DNA of 64,000 nucleotides from Roseburia_C amylophila. Its GTDB lineage: Bacteria; Bacillota; Clostridia; Lachnospirales; Lachnospiraceae. Every line of letters starts with the position of its first letter. Position 1 is the first letter of the stretch. Below the pieces are notes generated by a model. The model was not told where the DNA came from and searched no databases. It was given only the letters and a program-made list of their open reading frames with translations. A program made the position numbers and the translations under genes. The stretch lies in contig NZ_JAOQKI010000009.1 in assembly GCF_025567465.1 (NCBI RefSeq), forward strand, positions 62,001-126,000. Reading direction: 5' to 3'. Below, one piece after another: positions 51,806 through 61,299 of the stretch.

Positions 51806-53839
51806 TTATGCTGTCACCATCCCTACTGATTGTAATTCCACATTTGATTCCACTTCATTATAAGACACCACAATGAGGTCTTTGAAATAGTCTTCGGTGA
51901 GTTTCTTAAAATACATCCGCACAATTGGCGAAGTAATGACAATCGGATTCTTTCCAATATTCTCTAACTTCGCTACTTCCTGCTTTAAGGATTCCATAAT
52001 ATTCTTGGTCTTCTCCGGATCTAAAGTCAAATAAGCCCCCTGCTCAGTCTGTTTTACAGAACCCATGATTTCCTGTTCCACCTTCGGATCTAATGTTACC
52101 ACGCTGGTTGTCTCATTTGCCGGAAAGTATTTACTTGAAATTGCACGTTTTAATCCCTGACGCACATATTCTGTCAATACATCGGTATCCCTGGTTGTTA
52201 CCGCATGGTCTGCTAAATTTTCAAAAATCGTAAGCAGGTCACGGATAGAGATGCCCTCCTGTAAAAGATTCTGTAAAACTTTCTGAATTTCACCAATACT
52301 AAGAAGCTTCGGTGTAAGTTCATCCACAAGTGCAGGATTGTTTTCCTTGATATTACTAATAAGATTAGATACATCCTGTCTGGTAAGAAGTTCTGCAATA
52401 TGGGAACGGATTACCTCTGTAAGATGGGTGGCAATAATAGATGGTGGATCTACTACGGTATAGCCAAGACTCTCCGCACGCTCTCTCTGTCCCTCTGTAA
52501 TCCAGATTGCCGGCAGATGGAAGGATGGCTCAAAGGTCGGAATACCGGTGATTTCCTCTTCCACATATCCCGGATTCATTGCCATATAGTGGTCAAAAAG
52601 GATTTCTCCTTCTGTTACCTGAATTCCCTTTATCTTAATAATATACTGGTTAGGATTTAACTGAATATTATCACGCAGACGAATAATCGGAACCACTGTT
52701 CCAAGTTCCAGCGCAATCTGTCTACGGATCATTACTACACGGTCCAAAAGGTCTCCACCCTGATTTACATCTGCCAGTGGAATAATACCATAACCAAACT
52801 CCAGTTCAATAGGATCAACCTGAAGCAGTGAAACCACATTCTCCGGCCGCCGGATTTCTTCTGCCGCCGTTTCATCTGCATTGGTTTCCTCTTCGATTTC
52901 TTCCACCTTTACATCCTTTTGTATCTTCCGTCCGGCAGCTAAAAATGCAATGCCAAGCGCACAGAAAAGTACCGGATTCAGCGGAGTTGCAATTCCAAGA
53001 AAGGTTATCGTTGCACCTACAATATACAATACCTTGGGAATTCCAAAAAGCTGTTTTACCAGCATGGATCCAAAATCCGCTTCACTGGATGCTTTTGTTA
53101 CGAGAATACCTGTTGCCAGCGAAATCAAAAGAGACGGAACCTGGCTGACCAGTCCATCACCAATGGTTAATATACCATATTTCTGAAGTGCCTCCATGGC
53201 AGACAGCCCGCCATTCATGACCCCCATAATCGTTCCACCAATCAGGTTGATGAATGTAATAATAAGGCCGGCCGTTGCATCTCCTTTTACATACTTGGTT
53301 GCACCATCCATAGAACCAAAGAAGTTAGATTCCTGCTGAATCTTAGTTCTCCGTTCTCTTGCTTCCTTCTCTGTGATGGCACCAGTATTTAAATCCGCGT
53401 CAATTGCCATCTGTTTTCCAGGCATTGCATCCAATGTAAAACGTGCAGTTACCTCAGATACACGCTCAGAACCTTTATTGATAACGATAAACTGTATCAG
53501 AATCAGGACAATAAATACAATTGCTCCGATTACAAGATTACCACCACCTACAAAGCCTCCAAAGGTCTCTACTACATTTCCTGGTTCACCGGTAGATAAA
53601 ATCAATCGGGTGGAAGAAACATTTAATGAGATTCGGAATATGGTGGTAAACAATAACAGTGTCGGGAAAAATGACATATCCAGCACTTCTTTTGCAAATA
53701 ATGCATTAAAAAGAATAATCATTGCCAGTGAAATATTAATCGCCAGCATGACATCCAATAAAATAGAAGGAATCGGAATAATAAAGAATATGACTGCAGC
53801 AAGAAGATAGATTGCTACACCAAAATCCGCTTTTTTCAT
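51806..53839 (-). CDS. flhA: Flagellar export gate protein FlhA
   Basis: The nine-part export gate subunit, 677 residues: eight helices in the first 330 residues with FLSV-type motif MPGKQMAIDADLNTGAI, and a cytosolic domain (about 360-677) that docks export chaperones. ATG behind GGAGGAAACCGGA. Next to flhB, as usual. Confidence 0.97.
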   Translation of the reverse strand: MKKADFGVAIYLLAAVIFFIIPIPSILLDVMLAINISLAMIILFNALFAKEVLDMSFFPTLLLFTTIFRISLNVSSTRLILSTGEPGNVVETFGGFVGGGNLVIGAIVFIVLILIQFIVINKGSERVSEVTARFTLDAMPGKQMAIDADLNTGAITEKEARERRTKIQQESNFFGSMDGATKYVKGDATAGLIITFINLIGGTIMGVMNGGLSAMEALQKYGILTIGDGLVSQVPSLLISLATGILVTKASSEADFGSMLVKQLFGIPKVLYIVGATITFLGIATPLNPVLFCALGIAFLAAGRKIQKDVKVEEIEEETNADETAAEEIRRPENVVSLLQVDPIELEFGYGIIPLADVNQGGDLLDRVVMIRRQIALELGTVVPIIRLRDNIQLNPNQYIIKIKGIQVTEGEILFDHYMAMNPGYVEEEITGIPTFEPSFHLPAIWITEGQRERAESLGYTVVDPPSIIATHLTEVIRSHIAELLTRQDVSNLISNIKENNPALVDELTPKLLSIGEIQKVLQNLLQEGISIRDLLTIFENLADHAVTTRDTDVLTEYVRQGLKRAISSKYFPANETTSVVTLDPKVEQEIMGSVKQTEQGAYLTLDPEKTKNIMESLKQEVAKLENIGKNPIVITSPIVRMYFKKLTEDYFKDLIVVSYNEVESNVELQSVGMVTA

Positions 53840-53869
53840 TCCGGTTTCCTCCTTTCATTTAAATTCGTA

Positions 53870-54997
53870 TTAATTTCTGCCTTTTAGATTGTAAACCATC
53901 GCAAGCACTTCTGCAACTGCCTGATACAATTCTGGTGGAATTTCTGCTCCGACATTTACATTTGCATAAAGCATACGCGCCAACGGTTTATTCTCTACAA
54001 TTTCCACCTGATTTTCTCTTGCCACTTCCTTAATCTTTGCAGCAAGAAAATCTTCACCCTTTGCAACCACAACCGGTGCTTTGGATACTTCCGCATCATA
54101 CCTTATCGCAACTGCATAATGGGTCGGGTTCGTAATGACTACGTCTGCCTTCGGCACATCCTGCATCATTCGTCGCTGCGATGCCTCACGCATTCTCTGA
54201 CGCTGTCTTCCCTTAATCTGTGGGTCTCCTTCAGTATTTTTATACTCGTCCTTTACCTCCTGTTTGGTCATCTTCATTTCTTCTTTGAATTTATGTTTCT
54301 GATAAATCAAATCAGCGATTCCGACAATCAGGTAAACCAGGCTTGTTTTTAAACCCACATCCACAATAAGTCCGGCAATCAATGCAACTGCCTGTAACAG
54401 TTCCATATCATAGATAACAAATAATTCTCCCTGCCTGTCCTTAATCTCGGAATACGCCACATACATGACCAGTGCCACTTTGACAATAGACTTTACAAGT
54501 TCAAACAGAGAATCTTTGGAAAACATCCGTTTAAACCCATTGATAGGATTAAACTTTGATAATTCCGGTTTTAATGGCTTCCCGCTTATTTTCCAGCCCA
54601 CCTGAAGTACACTGACTAAAAACGTTACCACTATTCCGATTAAAAGAAACGGTATCATGACCTTTATCATTTCAATCACAGCCTGTGACATTAGCATATG
54701 GCTGGATTTTACTGTCATGCCTGTCTTATTTTCTAATAGAATATCCGGGATTTTCCGATAGAAACCTGAAAACTCATTCATTAAGGTTTCTGAAACATAG
54801 CTTCCAAAAATCTTCAATCCCAGGAATAAAACAATTAAATCTACTGCTCCGGAAAATTCCTTGCTTTTTGCAACTTTTCCTTCTTCTCTTGCATCTTTTA
54901 ATTTTTTTGCAGTTGCCGGCTCTGTCTTTTCGCCGCCAGGTCCCTCTTTTGCGAACCACTGCAGATTATATTTCAGAAGTAAATCTCTTTCCTCCAT
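53870..54997 (-). CDS. flhB: Flagellar export gate protein FlhB
   Basis: Substrate-specificity switch of the export apparatus, 375 residues. Four helices and the self-cleaving NPTH site (VVITNPTHYAVAIRYD) are intact; GEKTEPATAKKLKDAREEGKVAKSKE is the conserved N-terminal segment. ATG behind AGGAGATTTAT, 25 bases after fliR. Confidence 0.97.
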   Translation of the reverse strand: MEERDLLLKYNLQWFAKEGPGGEKTEPATAKKLKDAREEGKVAKSKEFSGAVDLIVLFLGLKIFGSYVSETLMNEFSGFYRKIPDILLENKTGMTVKSSHMLMSQAVIEMIKVMIPFLLIGIVVTFLVSVLQVGWKISGKPLKPELSKFNPINGFKRMFSKDSLFELVKSIVKVALVMYVAYSEIKDRQGELFVIYDMELLQAVALIAGLIVDVGLKTSLVYLIVGIADLIYQKHKFKEEMKMTKQEVKDEYKNTEGDPQIKGRQRQRMREASQRRMMQDVPKADVVITNPTHYAVAIRYDAEVSKAPVVVAKGEDFLAAKIKEVARENQVEIVENKPLARMLYANVNVGAEIPPELYQAVAEVLAMVYNLKGRN

Positions 54998-55022
54998 ATA
55001 AATCTCCTATTCATGTACCAGC

Positions 55023-55805
55023 TTATCCATGCATTCCTGATGCAATTCCGGTAACCATCCGTTTCATCTCAGTAAACACAAAATCGGATACATACGGAAG
55101 CAGCTGTATCGTCAAAAACAAAACCAGAAATCCAAGTAATATCTTAAGCTGGATACCAACAGAAAACATATTCATCTGTGGTGCAATCTTTGCCATGATT
55201 CCAAGAATACAGTTCAATATCATTAACACTGCAAAAACAGGAAGTGCCACCCGGAAACCAAGCACCATGGAATCCGTCATATAAGAAACCATGGTCTGAA
55301 GCAGGGAATCCCACATAAAATTCTGACCATTTACCGGAATCAGAGTGAAAGAATCAACAATTGCCTGTAAGATATACTGATACATTCCACTGGACATGAG
55401 CAATAACATGACCAGATAATTATAAAAATTACCTGTTATTGGAGAATTTGTTTTACTTACCGGATCATACTCGGTTGCCATGGACAAGCCCATATTTAAA
55501 TCCATAATATTACCCGCAAATAAAACAATGGAATTACAAATATTTGCTCCAAAACCAATCAGCAATCCTGTAATTCCCTCTTTCACGACAATTGTGGCAT
55601 ATTCAATTACTCCTCCATATTCTATCGTGCTTTCAGGTAATACTCCAATCAACAGGATGGATACAAATACTGAGAAACCAATTTTGACTCTTCCCGGAGT
55701 ATTCGACATGCTAAAAAATGGAGCCGAAAAAACAAAAGAAGTAATCCTCACCAGAACCAGCAAAAAATATTCAAATGTAAGCAGTGAGAAACTATAATTA
55801 ACCAT
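55023..55805 (-). CDS. fliR: Flagellar export gate protein FliR
   Basis: A 260-residue integral membrane protein with about six hydrophobic segments and the family motif SLVFSAPFFS-like (FVFSAPFFSMSNTPGRVKIG) near the N-terminus. Part of the FliP5-Q4-R1 pore. ATG at 55805. Confidence 0.94.
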   Translation of the reverse strand: MVNYSFSLLTFEYFLLVLVRITSFVFSAPFFSMSNTPGRVKIGFSVFVSILLIGVLPESTIEYGGVIEYATIVVKEGITGLLIGFGANICNSIVLFAGNIMDLNMGLSMATEYDPVSKTNSPITGNFYNYLVMLLLMSSGMYQYILQAIVDSFTLIPVNGQNFMWDSLLQTMVSYMTDSMVLGFRVALPVFAVLMILNCILGIMAKIAPQMNMFSVGIQLKILLGFLVLFLTIQLLPYVSDFVFTEMKRMVTGIASGMHG

Positions 55806-55825
55806 GTTTTATCTCTACCTGTATA

Positions 55826-56098
55826 TCAACTGATATATAAACTAAAATCAGACCACAATCTCGTCATAAAATCAGTCATATTATTCAGCATCCACGCTCC
55901 AAAGAGAAGCATTCCTGCAAATACACCCAGAATCTTCGGTACAAAGGTAAGCGTCTGTTCCTGAATAGATGTAACCGTCTGAAAAATACTAATAATCAAG
56001 CCTACGATAAGTGATATTAAAAGCAATGGAGCCGAAGTTAAAATAATATTATAAATAGCGTCCCTTGCAATATCTAAAACTTCTCCCTGTGTGATCAA
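55826..56098 (-). CDS. fliQ: Flagellar export gate protein FliQ
   Basis: A 90-residue two-helix protein with SLIVGLIISIFQTVTSIQEQTLTFVPKI, the hallmark of FliQ. The start is TTG at 56098 with GAGGTG about seven bases before it. Between fliP and fliR. Confidence 0.95.
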   Translation of the reverse strand: MITQGEVLDIARDAIYNIILTSAPLLLISLIVGLIISIFQTVTSIQEQTLTFVPKILGVFAGMLLFGAWMLNNMTDFMTRLWSDFSLYIS

Positions 56099-56115
56099 TT
56101 TCTACACCTCTTTCA

Positions 56116-56973
56116 TCAGTAAAATGTCTCTACCAGTTCCCTGATAACAAGATTCCATCCATCAGCAAGCACAAACAGCAGAATCTTAAACGGAAGAGAA
56201 ATCGTAGTTGGCGGAAGCATCATCATACCCATCGACATAAGGACAGATGCTACTACCATGTCAATTACAATAAACGGAATATATATAACAAATCCAATAA
56301 TAAATGCCTGTCTCAGCTCACTTAAAATAAAGCTCGGAATCAGCACAGTATTGGATATATCATCCTGTGTCTCATAAGTCACGCCGGCAATGTCACAAAA
56401 TGTATTGATATCCTTTGCCTGTGTCTGTTTAAACATAAATTCACGGATTGGCTCCATTCCTGCCTCAAAGGCCTGTTCCTGCGTGATTTCACCGGCATCC
56501 AGCGGTTTCAATGCATTTTCATTAATCTGTGTAAAAACCGGGCTCATAATAAACAGGGTAAGGAACAACGCCAGTCCAATCAACACCTGATTTGGCGGAA
56601 CAGTCTGCGTTCCAATTGCTGCTCTTACAAAATGAAGCACAATAATAATTCTGGTAAAGGAAGTCAGCATAATAAGAATAGATGGTGCTAACGCAATTAC
56701 AGTCAGTACCAGAAAAATCCGAACTGTTCCGGATAAATTTCCCTCTCCATTATTAATATTAACAGAAAGTCCATTATTACCAGAGGATGCTGTTCCATCT
56801 GTACCATTGCCATTTTCAGTTGACTGATTACTATTACTGCTGTCAGTTACCCCAGGTATATTTACAGATGCCGCATACGCTTTCTGTGGTACAAATGCCA
56901 CCAGTGTAACAACAACTGCAATAACCGCAAATATAAAAGATACCAGACAGTATTTCTTCTTAAAATTACTCAT
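56116..56973 (-). CDS. fliP: Flagellar export gate protein FliP
   Basis: A 285-residue protein with a signal peptide (AYA cut near residue 33), an Asn/Gly/Ser-rich stretch, and four helices; PSILIMLTSFTRIIIVLHFVRAAIGTQTVPPNQVLIGLALFLT and VLMSMGMMMLPP are diagnostic. The Asn/Ser/Gly-rich segment after the signal peptide (about 40-75) is longer than usual. Overlaps fliO by eight bases. Confidence 0.96.
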   Translation of the reverse strand: MSNFKKKYCLVSFIFAVIAVVVTLVAFVPQKAYAASVNIPGVTDSSNSNQSTENGNGTDGTASSGNNGLSVNINNGEGNLSGTVRIFLVLTVIALAPSILIMLTSFTRIIIVLHFVRAAIGTQTVPPNQVLIGLALFLTLFIMSPVFTQINENALKPLDAGEITQEQAFEAGMEPIREFMFKQTQAKDINTFCDIAGVTYETQDDISNTVLIPSFILSELRQAFIIGFVIYIPFIVIDMVVASVLMSMGMMMLPPTTISLPFKILLFVLADGWNLVIRELVETFY

Positions 56974-57364
56974 CCTTATGCCTGCTCTTCGGTAAATGTT
57001 CTTTGAACTGTTTCATAATGTTAGAGAAACTTTCTCCTGTATTCTGATATTTCACCGTATCTTCCAGCGAAACATCATTTAACTGTTCCCTTGTAAGCTG
57101 TGCTAACATCGTCACTTCATCTTTTCCGATTCCGATTACGAGATAGGTCTCTCCCACCTCTATAATCTGAATATACTTATTTGTAGTGAGTTTCATAGTC
57201 TCCACTACCCGCATATTCTTCTGAAAATTATGTTGCTTCTGATATCCGGCAATCCATTTTGTTACATAATATGTAATTGCAAGCACAAAAACAAATATCA
57301 GCAATACACCTATCAATTGGAAAAAGCTTTGTACGCCCGATGTTCTGCTACTCAGTAATATCAT
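56966..57364 (-). CDS. fliO: Flagellar biosynthetic protein FliO
   Basis: A 132-residue single-pass protein with a helix at about 15-34, and the soluble part RVVETMKLTTNKYIQIIEVGETYLVIGIGKDEVTMLAQL, typical of FliO/FliZ. It helps FliP assembly. ATG at 57364, one base after cheY; weak ribosome binding site suggests coupling. Confidence 0.88.
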   Translation of the reverse strand: MILLSSRTSGVQSFFQLIGVLLIFVFVLAITYYVTKWIAGYQKQHNFQKNMRVVETMKLTTNKYIQIIEVGETYLVIGIGKDEVTMLAQLTREQLNDVSLEDTVKYQNTGESFSNIMKQFKEHLPKSRHKDE

Positions 57365-57365
57365 A

Positions 57366-57728
57366 TTAACCCACTACTTTTTTTACTGCTTCAAGAACAC
57401 GTTCTGCCTGAAATGGTTTTACAATAAAATCCTTTGCACCAGACTGGATTGCTTCAATAACCATTGCCTGCTGACCCATTGCAGAACACATAATTACACA
57501 TGCATTTGCATCTGCTTCTTTAATCTTTTTTAATGCCTGAATTCCGTCCATCTCCGGCATGGTAATATCCATCAGTACCAGGTCTGGATGTACTTCATTA
57601 TATTTTTCGATTGCCTTTACTCCATTTTCTGCTTCCCCGGCAACTGTATATCCATTTTTGGTAAGGATATCCTTAATCATCATTCTCATAAAAGCTGCAT
57701 CATCACAAATTAAAATACTCTTTGCCAT
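57366..57728 (-). CDS. cheY: Chemotaxis response regulator CheY
   Basis: A single receiver domain of 120 residues with phosphorylation site Asp54 (LMDITMPEMDG), the acidic pair ICDD at 7-10 and the conserved Lys near 104 (FIVKPF). Phosphorylated CheY binds FliM and FliY. Sits between fliY and fliO, the standard place in this operon type. Confidence 0.95.
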   Translation of the reverse strand: MAKSILICDDAAFMRMMIKDILTKNGYTVAGEAENGVKAIEKYNEVHPDLVLMDITMPEMDGIQALKKIKEADANACVIMCSAMGQQAMVIEAIQSGAKDFIVKPFQAERVLEAVKKVVG

Positions 57729-57748
57729 ATTAGTTATCTCCTTGCTAA

Positions 57749-58915
57749 TTATTTAATAATCTCTGTAATTCTTACACCAAAGCTTTCTTCAATTACAACT
57801 ACTTCACCTTTTGCAACGTACTTTCCATTTACCAGTACATCAATTGGTTCTCCAGCAATCTTATTCAATTCAATGATTGTTCCCGGAGCAAAATCCAATA
57901 TATCATGAATGGATTTACTGGTTCTTCCCAGTTCCACGGTTACTTCTAATGGTACATCCATAATAAGATCAATATTTTCCTTTGGAAATACCCCATTCAT
58001 ATCTCCAGTAAAATTTTGGAACTGAGCCGGCTGTACATTTACCTGCTGGTTTGCATACATTGCCGACATATCTACAGGTTGTCCCATCATTGGCTGCCCC
58101 ATCATCGGCTGTCCCATCATTGGCTGCCCCATCATCGGCTGTCCCATCATTGGCTGAGGCTGTGGTGCTGTCTGGCTTGCCTGTGGTTGTGGTGCAGGAG
58201 CCGGTGCCGGCTGTGGTGTTGCTTCCTGTATTGGTTCGTTTCCACCTGTCATGGTCTCCGTAATACTTTTACACATCTCTCTTGCAAAAGATACCGGATA
58301 CAGCTGCATGATTTCACTGTCCACAAGATCACCGATTTCCATTTTAAAAGAGATTTTCACAAATGGCTGTGTCAGGAAATCATCAATTGCTCCCTCATCA
58401 ATATTTCCTGTCAGATCAATCAGATCTGCAACAGGCGGGCTGATATCAATCTTTTTATTCAGCATGGATGATAATGAAGTAGCTGCAGAACCCATCATCT
58501 GATTCATTGCTTCACTGATTGCGCTTAAATGAAGCTCTCCCAGTTCCACGTCTGTATTGGTTCCGTCTCCTCCCATCATAAGATCTGTAATGACCTTAAC
58601 ATCATGCTCCTTTAATATCAGGATATTGCTTCCATCCAATCCAACGGTGAATCCGATTCGTATAAATACACACGGACGCTCATACGCCTTTACCACGTCG
58701 TCCCAGTTTGCCATGGTAACAACCGGTGTGGATATTTCCACTTTACGGTTCACCAGCGAAAACAATGTCGTTGCTGCGGTACCCATACTGATATTAGCAA
58801 TTTCACCGATTGTGTCTTTTTCTGAATCACTCAGCTGTCCATCTGCCGTATCTGATGATGCACCCGGATTATTTAGCAGGGCATTGATTTCTTCCTGCGA
58901 TAGTACTCCATCCAT
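57749..58915 (-). CDS. fliY: Flagellar switch protein FliY (CheC-like plus FliN domain)
   Basis: A 388-residue C-ring protein. An N-terminal CheY-P-binding peptide (DGVLSQEEINALL), a CheC-like phosphatase region with two motifs (GEIANISMGTAATTLF and SEAMNQMMGSAATSLS), a proline/glutamine/alanine linker (about 225-290) and a C-terminal FliN domain (VPLEVTVELGRTSKSIHDILDF). The linker holds five tandem MMGQP repeats. ATG at 58915 has GAGGAG nine bases upstream; an adjacent GTG at 58918 is less likely. Immediately after fliM. Confidence 0.95.
   Translation of the reverse strand: MDGVLSQEEINALLNNPGASSDTADGQLSDSEKDTIGEIANISMGTAATTLFSLVNRKVEISTPVVTMANWDDVVKAYERPCVFIRIGFTVGLDGSNILILKEHDVKVITDLMMGGDGTNTDVELGELHLSAISEAMNQMMGSAATSLSSMLNKKIDISPPVADLIDLTGNIDEGAIDDFLTQPFVKISFKMEIGDLVDSEIMQLYPVSFAREMCKSITETMTGGNEPIQEATPQPAPAPAPQPQASQTAPQPQPMMGQPMMGQPMMGQPMMGQPMMGQPVDMSAMYANQQVNVQPAQFQNFTGDMNGVFPKENIDLIMDVPLEVTVELGRTSKSIHDILDFAPGTIIELNKIAGEPIDVLVNGKYVAKGEVVVIEESFGVRITEIIK
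58081..58155 (-). repeat. Tandem repeat in the fliY linker
   Basis: Five 15-base units encoding MMGQP. Alternate units differ at two synonymous positions, so the array is 2.5 copies of an exact 30-base unit (58081-58110 equals 58111-58140). Such arrays can change copy number by slippage without shifting the frame. Confidence 0.9.
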
Positions 58916-58918
58916 CAC

Positions 58919-59899
58919 TTACTGCTCCTCTCTAATTACTGACATTACTCTTACTGCATAGTCATCACCCGAAGCTCCCGGCAATGCAGTAAACTTACGA
59001 ATGTTTCCAACGTAAACATCCAGCTCCTGGTCCACTTTCGTGTCCAATCTAACTATATCACCCACCTGTAAATTCATGAAGTCGTTTACCGATATGGTGC
59101 TGTTACCTAAAATTGCTTTTACAGGTATCGGTGCTTTTGAAATCAAAGTTTCAATTGCTTCCGTATAACGCTGTTCATCTTTTTCCTGCATGGTAGAATA
59201 CCAGTATTTTGTATTCAACTTGTCCATAACAGGTTCCAAAGTAAGATACGGAAGGCAGATATTCATCAGACCTTCAACATCCCCTATTTTTACATTAATT
59301 GTAATAATTGCAATCATTTCACTCGGAGAAATAATCTGGGCAAACTGCGAATTTGTTTCAATACGTTCCAGTCTTGGATGTAAATCCACAACATTTTCCC
59401 ACGGTTCCCGGAGCAGGTCGACGCAGACTCCCATAATTCTTTCTATAATCAGCAACTCTATTTCTGAAAAGTCACGGACTTTCGCTAATGGTTCTCCGCT
59501 TCCACCAAGCATACGATCCACCATGGTATATGCAAGATTTGAAGCAATCTCCAGAATAACCGAACCTTTCAATGGAGAAAAATTAACAATACCAAGAACC
59601 ACCGGATTAGAAAGTGCATTTGAAAACTCAGAATAGGTAACTGCTTCAGAGTTCATCACCTCAACCTGAATATTTTTTCTTAGATAAACCGGAAGATTTG
59701 TGGATATCAGTCTGCCATAATGTTCAAACACAATCTCCAGTGTTCTTAAGTGTTCTTTTGAAAACTTGGAAGGTCTGGCGAAATCATAATTCTTAATCTG
59801 CTTCTCGCCATTGTCCTTCATTTCTTCTACATCCAGCTCGCCGCTGCTCAATGCCTGAAGCAGGTTATCTATCTCATTCTGAGATAAAACTTCGCTCAC
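58919..59899 (-). CDS. fliM: Flagellar motor switch protein FliM
   Basis: A 326-residue C-ring protein with the N-terminal CheY-P-binding peptide EVLSQNEIDNLLQAL, the middle domain with MLGGSGEPLAKVRDFSEIELLI and the FliN-like C-terminal domain. The start is GTG at 59899 behind AGGTGG, nine bases. Middle domain GGSG motif binds FliG. Followed by fliY, with the stop just before the fliY start. Confidence 0.97.
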   Translation of the reverse strand: MSEVLSQNEIDNLLQALSSGELDVEEMKDNGEKQIKNYDFARPSKFSKEHLRTLEIVFEHYGRLISTNLPVYLRKNIQVEVMNSEAVTYSEFSNALSNPVVLGIVNFSPLKGSVILEIASNLAYTMVDRMLGGSGEPLAKVRDFSEIELLIIERIMGVCVDLLREPWENVVDLHPRLERIETNSQFAQIISPSEMIAIITINVKIGDVEGLMNICLPYLTLEPVMDKLNTKYWYSTMQEKDEQRYTEAIETLISKAPIPVKAILGNSTISVNDFMNLQVGDIVRLDTKVDQELDVYVGNIRKFTALPGASGDDYAVRVMSVIREEQ

Positions 59900-59941
59900 G
59901 GACTCTCACCACCTTATATTTCATGCTTACTATTTTTAATC

Positions 59942-60454
59942 CTATACTACAGTTACTTCCGAGAAGTTGACTGCAATGATAAAATCTGAACCAAACTGCT
60001 TCTGTAGTTCTGCCAGTATAGCGTCTTTAACCGCCTGCCGATCCGCATTAAATTCATCCATTGTATAGGTATTAATTACGCTATTAATGGTATCTTTTAA
60101 AATTGTTTCACGATCAGCCATATCTTCGCCATAGGTTTTATATCCATCGTTCTTGCTGTCCATGGAAATGGATGCTGTAAGCTTTACATAATGAGTTTCG
60201 CCATCTGCACCTGTTTTTAAATTGATTGTCATGGCATCTTCAATTTTATAGGTCACAATCTGGTCCATTGGAATGCTGGCAGACTCAGTTCCATCCCCAC
60301 TCTCCAGCTCCAGATCAATTGCACTGCATACCTTGTTTACCAGCTCATTGGATTTCTTTGTTTGCGGCAGGATTGTTATTGTAAGTATTCCTGTCAAAAT
60401 CAGGTTCACCAGAACCAGTGCCAAAATAAGCACTGACATAAGGTTCTTCTTCAT
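59942..60454 (-). CDS. fliL: Flagellar basal-body protein FliL
   Basis: Single-pass protein of 170 residues with a helix at about 7-27 and a periplasmic-type domain with DQIVTYKIEDAMTINLKTG and KDAILAELQKQFGSDFIIAVNFSEVTVV, as in FliL. Supports the stator. ATG behind GGAGGAAATGAG. Confidence 0.92.
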   Translation of the reverse strand: MKKNLMSVLILALVLVNLILTGILTITILPQTKKSNELVNKVCSAIDLELESGDGTESASIPMDQIVTYKIEDAMTINLKTGADGETHYVKLTASISMDSKNDGYKTYGEDMADRETILKDTINSVINTYTMDEFNADRQAVKDAILAELQKQFGSDFIIAVNFSEVTVV

Positions 60455-60465
60455 CTCATTTCCTC

Positions 60466-61299
60466 CTATTCTGTAGCGCCGCCGGAATTATATGAATTAT
60501 ATACCTTAATTTCAACACGACGGTTTCTTGCTCTGCCTTCCTCTGTAGTATTATCTGCTACAGGAACATATTCCCCTCTTCCTGAGGATTTAATCAGTGC
60601 CGGATCCAATGTGGTATTATCCCGGATAAAATCCGCCACAGAAAGTGCCCGGTACATGGACAGTACATTATTGTTTTCATATTTTGACGAATGGATTGGC
60701 ACATTGTCGGTATGTCCTTCAATTTCAATCACATTGCTGTCATAGTTTTCCAGGATAGTTCCTATTTTAGCAATCAGCGGCTGGGCATCTTCCCGGATAT
60801 TTGCCTTTGCCGAATCAAATAATATTGCTCCATTTAATGTAAGTTTTACATACTCGGCATTAAAATCTACTTCCACCTGATTCTGTAATCCCCCCGCCTC
60901 TATCTGCTGCTCGATTTGTTCTGCCATTTGTTCTGATTCCGACAATGCCTGTTCTTTATACTGCTCTGCTACATCTGTCTCAGTCTCAGTCTCTTCTGTT
61001 TTGCCACCCTGGGAATCCCCATCCTCTCCTGAGGACGTTTCAAAAAAAACATCAATATTCGGCAACTGGCTGATTCCGTTGCCCACCATTTCTCCCTCGC
61101 CAATACTCATACTGCCTGCCGGCATAATACTTAAGCTGCTCTGCAGCGAGGCTATCACCATCTGAAACTTCTCTGCATCAACGGTAGACATGGAAAAAAG
61201 CAACACGAAAAAGCACAGCAACAGATTCATCAAATCACTAAAGGTGGTTATCCAGCCAGCCGCCGGCTTTGCTTCCGGTTCCCGCTTCTTTCTCGCCAT
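60466..61299 (-). CDS. motB: Flagellar stator protein MotB
   Basis: A 277-residue protein: basic N-terminus, helix with the essential proton-binding Asp22 (WITTFSDLMNLLLCFFVLLFSMS), an acidic Glu/Thr/Gln-rich plug and linker (about 85-130), and an OmpA-like peptidoglycan-binding domain (IEGHTDNVPI, ALSVADFI, GRARNRRVEI). Its ATG overlaps the motA stop (TAATG). Confidence 0.97.
   Translation of the reverse strand: MARKKREPEAKPAAGWITTFSDLMNLLLCFFVLLFSMSTVDAEKFQMVIASLQSSLSIMPAGSMSIGEGEMVGNGISQLPNIDVFFETSSGEDGDSQGGKTEETETETDVAEQYKEQALSESEQMAEQIEQQIEAGGLQNQVEVDFNAEYVKLTLNGAILFDSAKANIREDAQPLIAKIGTILENYDSNVIEIEGHTDNVPIHSSKYENNNVLSMYRALSVADFIRDNTTLDPALIKSSGRGEYVPVADNTTEEGRARNRRVEIKVYNSYNSGGATE

Noticed and set aside
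58081..58155. CRISPR-like array
   Set aside because: Contiguous in-frame repeats without spacers inside the fliY coding region.
58016..58471. Long plus-strand reading frame with His/Leu-rich repeats opposite fliY
   Set aside because: It is the complement of the MMGQP array and the rest of fliY; no start signals.
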